From NCBI GenBank assembly GCA_037043015.1, contig CM073328.1:14853495-14917494 (forward strand): 64,000 nt of DNA, read 5' to 3'. Shown piece after piece: positions 23,156 through 37,312 of this stretch. The notes beneath the pieces were generated by a model. That model was not told the origin of the DNA. It made no database searches and saw only the letters and a program-made list of their open reading frames with translations. This DNA comes from Bryum argenteum (Eukaryota > Streptophyta > Bryopsida > Bryales > Bryaceae). The position numbers were made by a program, and so were the translations under genes. The first letter of the stretch is position 1. Each line of letters opens with the position of its first letter.

Positions 23156-25255
23156 GGGGGGGGCCGCACAGGGCCATTCAGTTGAAAAATGGGCACTTTT
23201 TAGTTGAGATTTTTTTCAACTGGGGGCCGCATAGGGAGGCTCATTTCAACTGTGAGAAAATTTCTCAACTGTGGTCCCACAGAGGAGAAAATTTCTCAAC
23301 CTTGTCCCCCACACCTAATAATAACATAGTTGAGATTTAACACTATGAATCTCAACGAAACTCAATGGTGGCCCGACCCACCATTGAGTTTCATTTTTTA
23401 GAGGGCTTCCATGAATTGGATGTTAATTTGATCATCATCCATTTTTTTCCCTTTACTGTATTGCAATTACTGGAAATTGGTGCTTAATAAACTAGGGGGC
23501 TTGAGGTACCAGAGTACCAATACTCTCACCCCGGTTATTATTCGGTCACCTCACCTCACCACTGATCATATTATTAATAAAAATTAATAAATATTATTAC
23601 ACTATTATATTATAAAATATTATTATACCATAAAATATTATTATATTATTAAATTATTAATATAAAAATATTCTATTACATATTATAAAATATGTATTCA
23701 TTATATTTGTATTAGTAAATTTTGTATTATTGATATATTAACAATACTAGTACAAGGGAATTATGGTCATAAATGTGGTTTGAAATTTTTGAAACTAACT
23801 CATTTGTGATTGAAGTGTTATTAGTGAAAACAAAAGTAAGCTATTCAAATCTAAACTTTCCTTAAAAACCAAAACGGTCTTTTGTTGTTTGGGTAGCCTA
23901 GGTTTTAGGTTAAAATTCATATTTTTGACTAAGATTTTTGTTGAGTGCTCCCTATATTACAAGGTGTATGTGCAAAAAATTGCAAAGTCAAAATCCAATT
24001 TTAGAGTTTTTTAACGGTAATTTTTGAAAATGAACCTACGAAAATTTTAAGATAAAAAAATTCAACAACGAAGTCGTTGGAGATTATTATAAAATCATAC
24101 TTATGCAAAAATATTAGAAAAATCTATAGTAGATTTCACATAGTTGGAGTGTTCCACTGTTCACATATAAATGCAGATTCTACAAGTAGTATGATAATGC
24201 AAGATTTAGGTAAAACTATCAATTTCTACCTGTATATATAATGTAGTCCATAATGGCTTCCCTATTGAATCGGGCACTGAACCTATGTTCTTCATTTGGG
24301 TCGTTCACTTCATCTCCAAAAAGAACTCCTTCTGCTTGAAAATCATTAGGAATTTGTAAATATTCCAAAATTTCTGATAATGTTTTATCTTTGCTTTGAA
24401 TCAAATAGTTATGCAGTATCGCACAACACTTAATAACATCCGGTACAAAACCCACCCTCAATTTTGTTTTGTTATCCATTTCCTTGAATCTTGCTTTGAA
24501 AATTCCAAATGTTTTTTTTGTACACTATGAATGAAGGGCCTTAACTTTGAAGAGCCATAACTCTGTCATTCAAATTTTGTTTTGAACCTTTTTGTACATT
24601 TTCAATTAAGGGCCTAAACTTTAAAAAATTCTTCAGCGCTAAATAATTAATTTTATGAGGGCTAAATAATTTATTTATTGAGGCCTAAGTGACAAGTTTT
24701 TTTAGGGCTAAATGACATATTTTTTGAGGAGTAAATAATAAGTTTTTTGAGGGCTAATTATTAAATTTTTTGAGGGTTAAATAATAATAATTATTATTTT
24801 TTTTTTATCTTAATACTCTAATTTGTGTTGAAATAGTCCAATATGTCTTGAAATAATTTATATCAAAATAATGTAAATTGTGTCCAAACATTTGAACTTC
24901 TGTCAGTACTATGGAATAAGGCAAAGGAAAAAAATTGTGTCACAATTATCCAATTTATGTGAAATAATATTAAATACCTAATTTGTGTAAAAATAATTCA
25001 ATAAGTTGAATGGAAAGAAAGAGGATGTGTTGATGAATTATGAAGTCTCATCCATTGCTTTATTTTCAACCGGATTTCCTGTGCGGCCTACAGTTGAAAA
25101 ACAATCCAAGTTCGGTTGAAAATCTTCAACTGGATTTTTTGAACTCAACTGCTAGTGCGGCCTACAGTTCAGTTGAAAACTTTCAACCAATAGTTGAAAA
25201 ACTCAACTAGCTAACTTCAACTCAACTCAACTGGACTCCCAGTGCGGCCCCCCCC
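23156..25255. mobile_element. PIF/Harbinger-like element, internally decayed
   Basis: The ends are GGGGGGGGCCGCACAGGG and, complemented from the right, GGGGGGGGCCGCACTGGG. Both sides are flanked by att, a 3-bp duplication. Subterminal regions hold many AGTTGA/TCAACT motifs and further copies of the GGCCGCA core (about 23225-23235 and 25083-25170). A remnant of a DDE_4 transposase lies inside on the minus strand. TIR type, duplication length and transposase together support Harbinger. Confidence 0.85.
24219..24516 (-). pseudogene. Harbinger transposase C-terminal remnant (DDE_4)
   Basis: The open frame extends upstream of the first ATG (24479) to about 24516 and reads TFGIFKARFKEMDNK, followed by VGFVPDVIKCCAILHNYLI. 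This is the typical C-terminal block of Harbinger nucleases, where a helix carries the last catalytic Glu region and a 'xxCCxLHNxL' signature. The N-terminal two thirds with the first Asp residues are missing, so it cannot be active. The remaining element would need transposase in trans. Confidence 0.8.
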
Positions 25256-25341
25256 ATTAATCGTTAATCAAGAGTTTGTTGGAAAGTATGTTAGGTGACT
25301 CAATAACCGCTCGAATCTCGACGTGGCGTGGCATATGTGTA

Positions 25342-25559
25342 CACTAAATAGGTAGATTAGTGTTAGATATTTATAAGATTTGAAAATGCTACAAGTTTTT
25401 ACTTTTGGTAAAGAAAATTTACTAAGAGTATTTATTCCAATTCTATGGAAGTATCCCCATCTTAGCCATTGTAGAGGGTAAGAATAATTACTAACAGTAA
25501 AAACTTATAACATGTTTATATAAATTAGTGTATCTAACACTAATCTACCTATTTAGTGT
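25342..25559. mobile_element. TA-flanked MITE, family B, copy B2 (218 bp)
   Basis: Ends are CACTAAATAGGTAGATTAGT and the complement ACTAATCTACCTATTTAGTG, flanked by TA on both sides. The interior matches B1 ('gaaaatgct.caagtttttac', 'agtaaaaacttataacatgt'). Confidence 0.85.
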
Positions 25560-25879
25560 AGTGAAGTTAGTCATTTGAGTAATTTGTATGTATGGGTAAA
25601 GGAATTAGAAGATTGGACATATTGGAAATTACTACTTTTGGATCCTTTTGTGAGGAATTTTCTTTTCTGAACTTGGTAGTGTAGATGTTCTAAACTCCTA
25701 AACGTGTCGGATGGGTGTCAACCCAAAACTGTGAGGAGTCTTATTTTCTTCATTCGAACTTCCTTTTAGATGAAATTTGTTGGGTTGGATTCCAAATGAT
25801 CCCAAATAATTATTCATGAATTTTTCTACAAAAGTGTGATTTTAGAATGATTTTCGACACCTTTCTAGTTGGAAGTATT

Positions 25880-26480
25880 TTGATCCAAATGCCTTTGGTA
25901 TTATATTTGCAATGTTGTTTGTATAATGAAAAGTGAAAAAATGTATGATTTTCAGGAGCTATATTTTCTGCATCCACCATTAGATTTTAATTTTATTTTT
26001 TGGATGGATTCCAAATAGAGTTTAATTTTAGTGGTAAAAACCTTGAACCAATCAAAAGAGATTCTATAGGTAATGCATAGATTTGAGTGCAAGAGGTCAA
26101 GTTTTGGATTGTACTCCCTTTGTAAACTATAATTATGGCAGTTTTCACCATTGCAAAGCTATTATTTCAGCCAAGAAATTTTTTTGCTAATTTCTTTTGG
26201 TACAAGGATGTTCTTGAGATGAATGTGAACAACTTTGTAGTTGGTGAATTTTTTTATTGCAATTGGTTTGCTAGTAGTATTTCCACTTCAAAGTGAAAAT
26301 GTTGGAATTTTGTAGTCTGTTTTGCATATTGATACGTTACGATCTTATAATCTATAAGGCCTCATGACTCGAATTCTCGTCCACATGGTTTACAATGAGA
26401 CTATAACAAGTTTGTACGGTTGAGATCTTAATACCTTGCCTTCATTTTCATTCATAAAACTTTTTGAAAATTATAACTTA
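25880..26480. repeat. Dispersed repeat family E, copy 2
   Basis: Collinear with 5560-6230, same order and spacing of conserved phrases. No protein coding. Confidence 0.55.
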
Positions 26481-26585
26481 GGTAGTAGAGGATAAGTCAA
26501 CAATTTTTTCATAGAGAGTCAGCCATTTGTATTTACACCAAAAATCAAGGGCGCAAAACTTTGTGCAACTATCAAGTTATGCTAA

Positions 26586-27340
26586 CCCCTAAAGTCGAAA
26601 TCAATCACATTGTGGTCGATTTTACTTTGGTCAGGCTCTCAGTCGATAAATTTGGATCTTACAAAACTTCTACACTGGCACATTGTAGGGTTTTTCCATA
26701 ACCTCCTAGAAAGTCAATTCGTGCTTCAGAATTCCTCATACATCAGGAGATACCCGCAGTCAAAGTTTGGAAACACTATTCTAAATCTGCCCAAAACTGC
26801 CCAAAATGCGGTATATGCTCATTTACCCTCAAAATCCGTCCAAAATTAATTAAAGCGTAGAAACTTCAAAAATTCAACATGGATTGATGTTTTACTTTCT
26901 TTTCACGTTTTGTTTTTTGTACTTGTAGAAGAGGTACCAAGGCATGATCTCATGGTTCGGATCTTCAATCCAATTATTTTTCACATGCCTTTTTATTGCG
27001 GTTTCTTTCGTTTTATAGATCCAATGAGAGTGAAAATTGCATGTACATATTAGTGACTCACCTAGGAACAAGAATGTGAACAACCTAATATAAAATTCAA
27101 TACCAAAATGGATTTTGGGGTCCCTAATGTATCACTTACCCTTTTTCCAACATGTGAAAAAACTTTGGACTTGACAATCTAACAGATGGTCAAGAATTTG
27201 AATCTAAGATTTGACGTACACATAAGCATACAAGTTAAGTACAAAATCTTACAGTTACATATTTGAAAATTCATAAAAATTTGCACCTTGCATTGAAAAA
27301 GGGTATTTTTCGGAGTTGTGAGGCCTATTGACTTTAGGGG
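26586..27340. mobile_element. Element D, TTAA-like ends CCCCTAAAGTC
   Basis: The left end is CCCCTAAAGTCGAAA after ctaa, and the right end GACTTTAGGGG before caaa. The two flanks are one or two bases away from TTAA. Its right 250 bp resembles 8540-8799, which ends directly at an intact TTAA. It is about 755 bp and non-coding. Confidence 0.5.
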
Positions 27341-27806
27341 CAAAATTATGGGAAGTAAAAAGTGACTTTATCCGATTCATGTATGAATTTTCTCTCAATT
27401 GATTAATACATCATTCCTTTAAAAAAAATTAAAAGTGGCTTTAGCTTTTACCATTGAAATAAACACATGGTAATATCTTGATAGCCACTAGCAACCCTCA
27501 AATTTAGGCAATTACAATCGAGTATAAATTACTATGGCAACCACTTTTTTAGTGACTTGTGGCAATCCCTTCAATCCGCAAGCTTGAATAGTTTATGCAT
27601 ATCTTTACCTTTTCTAACCACTTGTAATAATGAGCAAATCTTACCCTTCTTTTTAAAAATAAATGCTTTATATACTAAGAATAAGCATGGGTGGGATGTT
27701 TTTTTTCCTTTTTAAATAAAGTCTTATATGCTAAGAATAAGCATGGTCCATCAATTGGGTGGGATGTGGCAATCAGTTCATGTGACCCTAGGAAAAGGAA
27801 AGTCAA

Positions 27807-27819
27807 GGGGGGGGGGGGG
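27807..27819. repeat. G13 homopolymer
   Basis: Thirteen consecutive G residues lie in AT-rich DNA. Confidence 0.95.
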
Positions 27820-28325
27820 ACATCATGCATATTCCTTTTGATAAGATAAGCTTGTGTGGTGCCCTATCAGGACTTGGTTGCCTTGTTTTTACATTTGTTC
27901 AAGTTGGGTTTTTACACTTGTCAATGAAGTTAAAAATGCAATTTAAAATTCATTGTTTGGATATTGTATGCAAAAGTTCTTATGTTTTTTTGTATTGTTT
28001 ACATGTTTACCCCTAAAGATTCTTGATGCAAGATTGCTTAAATTTCCGATAAATGACCTTCTTTTGCTTTAGGCTGAATAAAAGCTTAATCCGAGAATTA
28101 TTCGTAAGATTCAATTGTAGGATCTTGAAGTTAATTTTGCTTGCATTTCAAATTTGAAACGTTGGTTATGAAATTATAAAATCACCTTTTAAGGTTCTTC
28201 ACAAAGAAGGCAACAAATCTAAAAAAAAAAAACAATATCAAAACTTACTTCATATGAACTCAACTAAAGTACAAAAACTAGAGCAAGAACCAATGTTCGA
28301 GACAAAAATTGAGTTCAACTAGCTA

Positions 28326-28632
28326 CACTAAATATCATGTTCACTGTAGCCACACTACATGGTTAACGTCTGCTAGGAGGGGGAAGTAGTACTGCTCTAA
28401 TTTCCCCTTGTCCGGTGGCCATCGGGATATTAGCATTACGAACAAACATTTCATTCAGGCCGGCCCCTTAGAAGGGCCGAAGTTTCTATCTCTTCTATCT
28501 ATCTTTTAACATTTGCTATAACTTTCTACTGTTAATGAACTTTTTCACTAAGAACACAACTACCCTTAGAACTTCTAACACAATTCTTCGATCAAAAGTA
28601 AAAAAGTTATAACGATTATATGTTAAATAGTG
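28326..28632. mobile_element. Family B relative carrying a family A insertion
   Basis: The outer ends (TA-CACTAAATATCATG on the left and TTAAATAGTG-TA on the right) and the phrases 'ctataactttctactgtt' and 'agtaaaaaagttata' resemble family B. Between about 28369 and 28506 lies a family A segment ('gctctaatttccccttg', 'ggatattagcattacgaac', 'cccttagaagggccgaagtt'). The nesting order is therefore the reverse of that at 22.3 kb. Confidence 0.5.
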
Positions 28633-29267
28633 TAGACAACACTAAATATGAAATTTAAGTGTCATCTTGAGTTGCTTTTTCAGAAACCACTTTTTGTTTT
28701 TTTTTGCTTAAAATGGAATAAATTCAACCGACTATTTGATCCTTTTTACAGGCTAATGATGAACTACCGTCATCCGTGTGGACTTTAAAAAGCATATAAC
28801 TTAATAATAAATAAAAGTGAGATTTGGTAACCTGGTAAAGAATTACAGAATGTCAGAAAAAATCATGAGGATGCACCAGATCTATTTAAAACTCCTGTCC
28901 AACAGGAAAACTAAATAAAAACCTATTATAATTAGACATTAAAAAGCAAATGGATAATGCATTAAACAATGAAGAAATCGTCAATAGAATATATAATACT
29001 CCCAATTTAGTATGACCTAATTCTCTCTAGCTCCAACTTTGGATTCTTTTGCATAGAAAAGGCTAAGCTTGAACATTTTCCCCAAGGTTCGAGAAATGCT
29101 AGCAAGTTGGAATTATGGCCCTATCAAGAAGGAATCCTTAAAAATACTAGTCAAATGTGGTCAACTTGTTTACATTTGTCTAATTGTAGTTCAACTAATC
29201 ACTCGTACTTGTTTGGATCATTGTTTGGTTTTGAGTATAGCCTTTGTATCTCTATTCTTGAGGTTAA

Positions 29268-29464
29268 CCCCTAAAGATCCACGATGTTTTAGGAGCTTGA
29301 AATCCCAACACTGACCACTATGTACTAATGGGGGTACGTCCAATATTTTTGGAATTCTTTTATAATTTCAACCGTAAGATCTTGAAGTAAACTACAAGTT
29401 GATTGTAATTTTTTTTTTGGCCTTGACGATAAAAGCCGAATCGGTGGCATTGGTCGTTTAGGGG
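29268..29464. mobile_element. TTAA-type MITE, copy C3 (197 bp)
   Basis: It begins CCCCTAAAGATC and ends GGTCGTTTAGGGG. An intact TTAA is present on each side. The inverted match is good for 8 bases and weaker beyond. No ORF is present. Confidence 0.65.
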
Positions 29465-29733
29465 TTAAGAACACACTTAGTTTGTGTTGTTTTTGTTTTT
29501 GTTTGTTTGTTTGTTTTTTTGTTTATTTTTATTTTTATTATTTTTATTTTTTTTGGTTTGTTCTTCTTCTTCGAAATGAAATGGGGACAATTTTATGACT
29601 TATGTTATGACAACAAAATATGTAGTGTTTCTTTCTTGAAGAATATGAAGGGAACGTAGTGAAAGTTCAATTCTTTGAGAAAAAGTCTCAATATGATGAA
29701 CTTGGCCTATAAATGTCATCCAAAAGAGTGACT

Positions 29734-29960
29734 GGTAAAGGCCATGATATGGGTACCCCCTCTGAAAATAATGTGCTTCTTTAAAATTACATTTTTGGTA
29801 AAAAAATAATATTGAAAAATTATTCTAATCAAATGGTATTATAGGTGATATGGCTACACATTGGGGTTAAAAAAGGAATTTATGGCACATTTATAATGAA
29901 TTACACATAGGTCATGCATAATGAGACTCGTCTTGGTGGTACCCATATCGTACCCTTACC
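29734..29960. mobile_element. MITE with 'GATATGGGTACC' inverted ends
   Basis: The left end is GGTAAAGGCCATGATATGGG and the right end, complemented, GGTAAGGGTACGATATGGG; both continue TACC. It is about 227 bp and non-coding. Another element at 40637-41167 also carries inverted 'GGTACCCATACCCGA' blocks. Confidence 0.55.
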
Positions 29961-30531
29961 CGATTAGGTTGTATTGTTAGGGCCACTTTATACTTGGGGC
30001 CAGATTGAGGGCCGACCCGAATTCTTCAAATTTCGACCAATAGGATGGCTCAATTCTTTCAAATCAGGCCCAAGGGCTTTACACTAAGGCCCGACCGGAA
30101 CTTCTATTTATCCTATGTGACATCTTATGTGGCATTGTTTTGGCGCCAAACTGTTCGGGCCCAAGCGATGCAATTGGGACAAGGTTTACCCTCACCCGAA
30201 CTTCCTAACTTGGGCCCGAGCTCTAGCCGTTGAATTCAGCCCGCTCTCCGGCCGGCCCCAGCCTTAGTCTTGATGTGTTTGAATCTTTATTGTACCACCT
30301 TAGAAAAAAATCCCAGGTAATATGCTAGTACTAACTTTGACCTTATGGAACGATATGTTTTTATATCATTCCATCCTAATGGTGTCTAACTTGCCATGAT
30401 ATTGATTCATGAACTCTTAGACCAAGCAGACTCTTGTTTTAGATTGCGCAATCGAAAGCAACAAAAGACATTAGTGAGCTTCCATCATCGTCCACCAAAT
30501 ATAAATTCTTGCCGTGTTCTTCACATAGAAC

Positions 30532-30534
<3 letters not shown>

Positions 30535-30570
<36 letters not shown>
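30535..30570. repeat. A36 homopolymer
   Basis: Thirty-six consecutive A residues. No retroelement body or target-site duplication was recognised next to it. Confidence 0.9.
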
Positions 30571-30571
<1 letters not shown>

Positions 30572-30964
30572 GTATGGCTTATAATTCTCCACGTGGAAAA
30601 AAATTCATGGCACCAACCAATTATCATCACAACGAGATGAGCACCATTGGCATGTGAATGAGACGTACTTAACTCAAGAAACCAACCTCTATTCCCCAAC
30701 GCACATTTTTCAACACCAAATAGTGCGTCATGGAGCATGCACATGGAAAGTTACTCCACGGCAAGTTAAAAAGGAAAGTATGGACACCTCTCGCTCGCAC
30801 ATGAAGCGTGATTTTCATCATTCAAGGCTCACATGCATTTTGATGCACAAGGCCCGTTATTATTTCGACGGGTACATTGACAGGGACCCGGAGTTTTCTC
30901 ATACATGTGGAACGGTTTAAATTCATGCCCGTGAAGGTTTCAATGCAAGGCGGAATTTAGTATA

Positions 30965-32480
30965 TGGCAGGAGCGACAATGATATGTTGCGCGATGGGGG
31001 CAATCTGACTGACCCTTGCCTCGGTGGTCGGTGCCAGTTTGAATTTGAACCTCCAAATGATCTCTTGCTCGCCATCATTTTGAGCAATAACTTGTTATAG
31101 GTGAACCATGAATAAGGCGTGGATGCGTAGTACGATCTCAATTTATGTGATGTAGTACATTTTTATCTTCACTTGAATGAGAGAATGTGGTTCGTTACAT
31201 AGCAATAAGGTAGAGGCACCTATAACCGACCACTTAAGGATTCTAGCACATGATATTAAGGTATATATTTTTTTTTAGAATTTTTCATGTGTGCAAACAT
31301 AAGGTTCTTGTTGAATGCAAAAAGTTTCGTGATTTTATTTGCATTATTCAAATAGTTATAATTGTTTAAAGTGAAAAGTTGCTTGGAACCTAAAGCCAAT
31401 CACATGCTCAAATATACAAATGAGGTACATCTGTTCTTTCAAAATCTAGGAATTGGGCTTGATCGGTTATTGGTCGCCGGTTGGGAATGGGTGCATCTAC
31501 CTTAAGTGAATTTTTATTGTGCTTATGAATTTGTTTCTTTCGTTTCCACGCACCCCAAGTTTATAAGTATAGAATTTCTTCCCCTTGAAAGTTGGAAGCT
31601 ATATATGGAGAACGTTGAGTTTTTTGAAGTTGAGAAAAATGTTAGTGGGACTATATACGTCAAATCGAAGTAGTGAGTGGATAATCAAGTATTGAAAAGA
31701 ATACTAGTTGCCAGTGAACATTTCAATGCATATACTCCAAAATTGAAAAGAAAATAGAAATGCTAGCTCCTCAGACTAATATGAGTAAATGAATTGTTTA
31801 TACGAGGGTCACACAATTTAGTACAATGGTTGAGTTATTTGCTATTAATTCCTTTGTGAAAGTAGAAGTGATATTATATGCTTAGAGAAAACCCATACAT
31901 CAATTTCCCAAGACATGTTTTATTGAATCTATTTCTTCATTGGGGCATTCTTTACACATGTTGTGGCATCTTCCTAGAACTAGCAATTTAGGGTATAACA
32001 CATATATATGGGAAGTAAGAGTGTACCAATAGGACTTACTACATGTAAGACTCGCTCTTTTAAAAAAATTCAACACAGTACTATAGAACAACCAACAAGT
32101 CATTGCCCCAATAAGAGTATGCAAGCTTTATAAATAGTTCTCTCTTCAAAAACAACAATTTGAGGAGCATTCACAAGACTTGGTCCATGGTAAAAACAAT
32201 ACTTACAATCAACCAACATGCCATGTCCTCAAGAATGTGCAAGCCTTATACAGAAATTTGTCTTCATTTCATCCTTGCTAAACAAAACAACACCTCATTA
32301 AAAAAAGAAGTTGTAGAAGACTTGTTTTATTTCAGAAAAACACAAGTAAATTCAACAACACCGATATACAACCAACATGTCATCTCCTCAATAATATGCA
32401 ACTCCACACACCAATTACTACTACTCCCTGGGTCAAACAAGACAACACCTTGTTGATCAAGAATCAATCCTTGGTGAATT
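30965..32480. other. Intergenic DNA, no recognised gene
   Basis: Only AT-rich sequence and short random ORFs are seen. Near 32140-32410, phrases such as 'tcctcaa.aat.tgcaa' and 'ataca.ccaacatg.cat' recur two or three times, suggesting an old local duplication. Confidence 0.35.
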
Positions 32481-32697
32481 CAAGAGTGAGCATACCATCA
32501 AGGGAAGGTCAAACATACTTTCTATTCACGCCAATCCCATTAGAAAATAGGTACCCTTATTTAATGGCTCAATATTCAGCTAAAGAAATCTATTTGAATG
32601 TAAAAAAAGAGAGCAATTTTTGTATATGGGAAATATTAGTATAAAGCTAGAGCAAGTGGAATCATCATTTCTAGACTCTTCTACAACGAATTGTTAA

Positions 32698-32930
32698 CCC
32701 TTAAACGTCACACCCAGCCCCAGGGGTTGGGTTTTTTTTGAGAGAATCTTGCTCATAACTTACACTCCGTTATACCAAATGGAATTTTTAAAATTCCAAA
32801 CTGAGCACCTTAAAGAGATCTATACTTTCTTAGAATAGAGCTCACGCAAATTAAAAATAGAATAATGCTAAAAGTGGAGTTTAAAAGAGATTTCGGGTGT
32901 GGTATCAGGACAACATATGACGTTTAAGGG
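32698..32930. mobile_element. TTAA-type (piggyBac-like) MITE, copy C2 (233 bp)
   Basis: The ends CCCTTAAACGTCA and TGACGTTTAAGGG are exact inverted complements, and both flanks are TTAA. It is the cleanest copy of this family in the window and has no ORF. Confidence 0.82.
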
Positions 32931-33522
32931 TTAATGATGAAATAACAAGTGTTCCTAAAATGACACCCTATAACGTCTGCAGCGAGTTCACCATATTATG
33001 GTATGGCGAAGTTATTATGTACCTCTGAGTGAAGATTACTAAAGCTCCGTTATAGGACCTGCTCCATGTTACACCACTGCCAAAATATTTACCTCGGGTA
33101 AAGAAAACCACCACCCACGGACTTACTCCGACCCATAACTTACTTCACTCGATGCTATTGCTCAGAAATGACCAGAGCATGGCAGCAACAACAACAGGAG
33201 ACCCCACCTCGAAAAGGACAATTAACAGGAGCCACTGTGGATGAATGTCGTCGGTCGAAAGGAAGGGACGAACGGAGCAACCGAGGACTGGGTAGTATTC
33301 AAACTCGGAACTTACTCCGTCGCTGACCGGATCCACGCCGCCCGCCCGCCCCATGAACATCGGTTGAACGGATTCTGCACCATCCCTGCCTGGCTGCCCT
33401 GTTCGTAATTTCCTCCCTCCCGGATCATCATTCATTGACCCAATCGGTCGATCGATTCCATGCCATGCCGGCCACCACCTGGTCCTCACTCGATCAATGG
33501 GATCATTCCCTTCCACCCTCTG

Positions 33523-33530
33523 GCATATAA
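33523..33530 (+). promoter_or_regulatory. Possible TATA element of the GAPDH gene
   Basis: The sequence gcatataag lies about 415 bp upstream of the GAPDH ATG, at the edge of a GC-richer, C-rich stretch (33300-33520). A 5' untranslated leader of roughly 380 nt is implied. Confidence 0.35.
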
Positions 33531-33887
33531 GACTGCGCGTTTGCAGCACTCTTTTTCTTCCATGCTCCGCTCATATCGACCATCAGTTTGATTTACCGTT
33601 GTGCTTCAAATCATCATCATCACTAGCTAGCTTGTCTTGTCGTGCAGCTTTCGTCGATTAAGTGAACCTGCAGTGATCCGTTGGTAGCTTGGTAGCTCGC
33701 ATCTCTCACTTTGAACCTGTCAACGCTCTGCGAGTGTTTATTGCAACGGCACACATGCTTGCGAATCAGTCTATTTAGTGATCCTTAATTTAGCGGTGCT
33801 TTCAAGTCTGTCCATGCGGGCTACGTGTAGATTCTTCTGCCTTTGGGTCTCGAGTTCCAGTCAACTCTAGTAGAGACGAGGCGGTAG

Positions 33888-35723
<1,836 letters not shown>

Positions 35724-36514
35724 AAAGCGGTCCGAGACTGTAGATTTAGCTTTGCTATTTACATGTATATTGTTGTACTTCTAGAGAGAGAATCCAAACA
35801 TCATCAGCTAGTACACTGTGTGCGCATCAAAGCAAAAGGCTGCGGCGCCTCTGTACATTAGATAAAAGAGAAGAGAAAAAGCGAAGAAGGTGTCCACCTC
35901 CTCCAGCGGAGGGAAGAGATGATCAGTCGCTAATTCTTATTTTTCCCCCACCCCCGGCAGCTTATTATTATTGTAGCATAGGACGACGACCGTACCCTTG
36001 TGGGACAACAACAACAACACTTTTATACTCAATCATTCATAAAGAATGTGAGCTTGCAAGTTACAACTCTTTCATAATTTGAAGCTTACCGAAGCCCTTT
36101 TCAATAGGATGGTTCTTTCTTCTGGTTGAAGTTTTTCCACTTTTGTATTAAAATATGGGATCTGAAGCGCAACATTCTTCAGAGAGAATATGCACATGCA
36201 TGTCACTCATTGAGGGAGAAAGGCTTTGTCTTGTTGCGGCAGCTTTTGGTGGTACCCTCTCACCTGACATGACATGAGGCTCATGTAAAGAGACGGGTGC
36301 TGCACGGATTTGATCATCGATGAAGCTCTCCTGGTTGGAGAATGTTTTGTTGCTGGGAGAACGTTGATTGTTGATGATTGTACAAACTTTTATTACTGAA
36401 ATGAAGTTTTTATATTGACAAACAGGGCATGATATTCAAAACAGATTACTGTTGGGGAGGTTGCAGTTTTGAGTTTTTGACAGAGCATCGTCCACCGGCT
36501 CCCGGAAATGGGAA

Positions 36515-36775
36515 TGTGTGAGAGGGTCGTCCCGCCATTGGTGTAATGACCTCCTTCATATGAGGCATACATCCAACAATAGGTCGAACGAACATTCTAT
36601 TCACGCCGGCCTTTGAACACTCTATTCATGCCGGCCTTTGAACACTCTATTCATGCCGGCCTCTAAACACTCTATTCACGCCGGCCTCTGGACACTCTAT
36701 TCACGCTGGCCTCTGAACACTCTATTCACGCCGGCCTCTAAATAGGTTGTAGTTTCTCTTTCTTTCTTTGAGAGA
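36515..36775 (+). repeat. Family A copy (A6)
   Basis: It carries 'gtcgtcccgccattggtgta', 'catacatccaacaataggtc', then the expanded array at 36592-36741, then 'ataggttgtagtttctcttt'. The same order is seen at 22570-22690 without the expansion. Confidence 0.7.
36592..36741 (+). repeat. Six tandem copies of a 25-bp unit
   Basis: The unit is acactctattcaygccggcc plus 5 bp (tctga, tttga or tctaa). The six copies differ by one to three bases each. The unit corresponds to a single-copy block in the other family A members, so the expansion is local. Confidence 0.92.
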
Positions 36776-37312
36776 GGGTCATCATAAGCTTCCGCAACAG
36801 AAAAGTGTTTCATGCCTACTCAAAACATCCTCTTTTATGCAAGGTTGACATGCATGAAATTCTTAGTCTCTCGACACTCTCATTAGTTGAGGCATAAGGA
36901 GGAAGACATATTGCGCCCCTATAGAGCTATAGGTAATTATACTGGAAATGTGGGAGTGTGTTGGAGGAATGAGTAGAGTCGAGGATAGTAGAGTACACAA
37001 AAAAAATGAACCCGGAGTAGGCGGTTCAGTCGGTGTGTGGCCATACTCTTACACAACATAAGAAAACACTTGTTTGTCATGACCACCTAAATTGTTCACC
37101 GGGACCATCTATGTATCAACTACGTTTAGTTAAGTTAGTAGTAACGTAGTTGTGGATCCAATTGTGAAAGCTTCATTTTCTTCAATAACTAAGTGTTTCC
37201 AAGTTGTTGTGGCCACTGGTGGTGAAGCAACAAGAACTACGATCAAACCAAAGTAATGAATGAGCAACTTGCACGAGCAGTGTTTGAGTGGATTCCTCAT
37301 CATTTCTCATTA

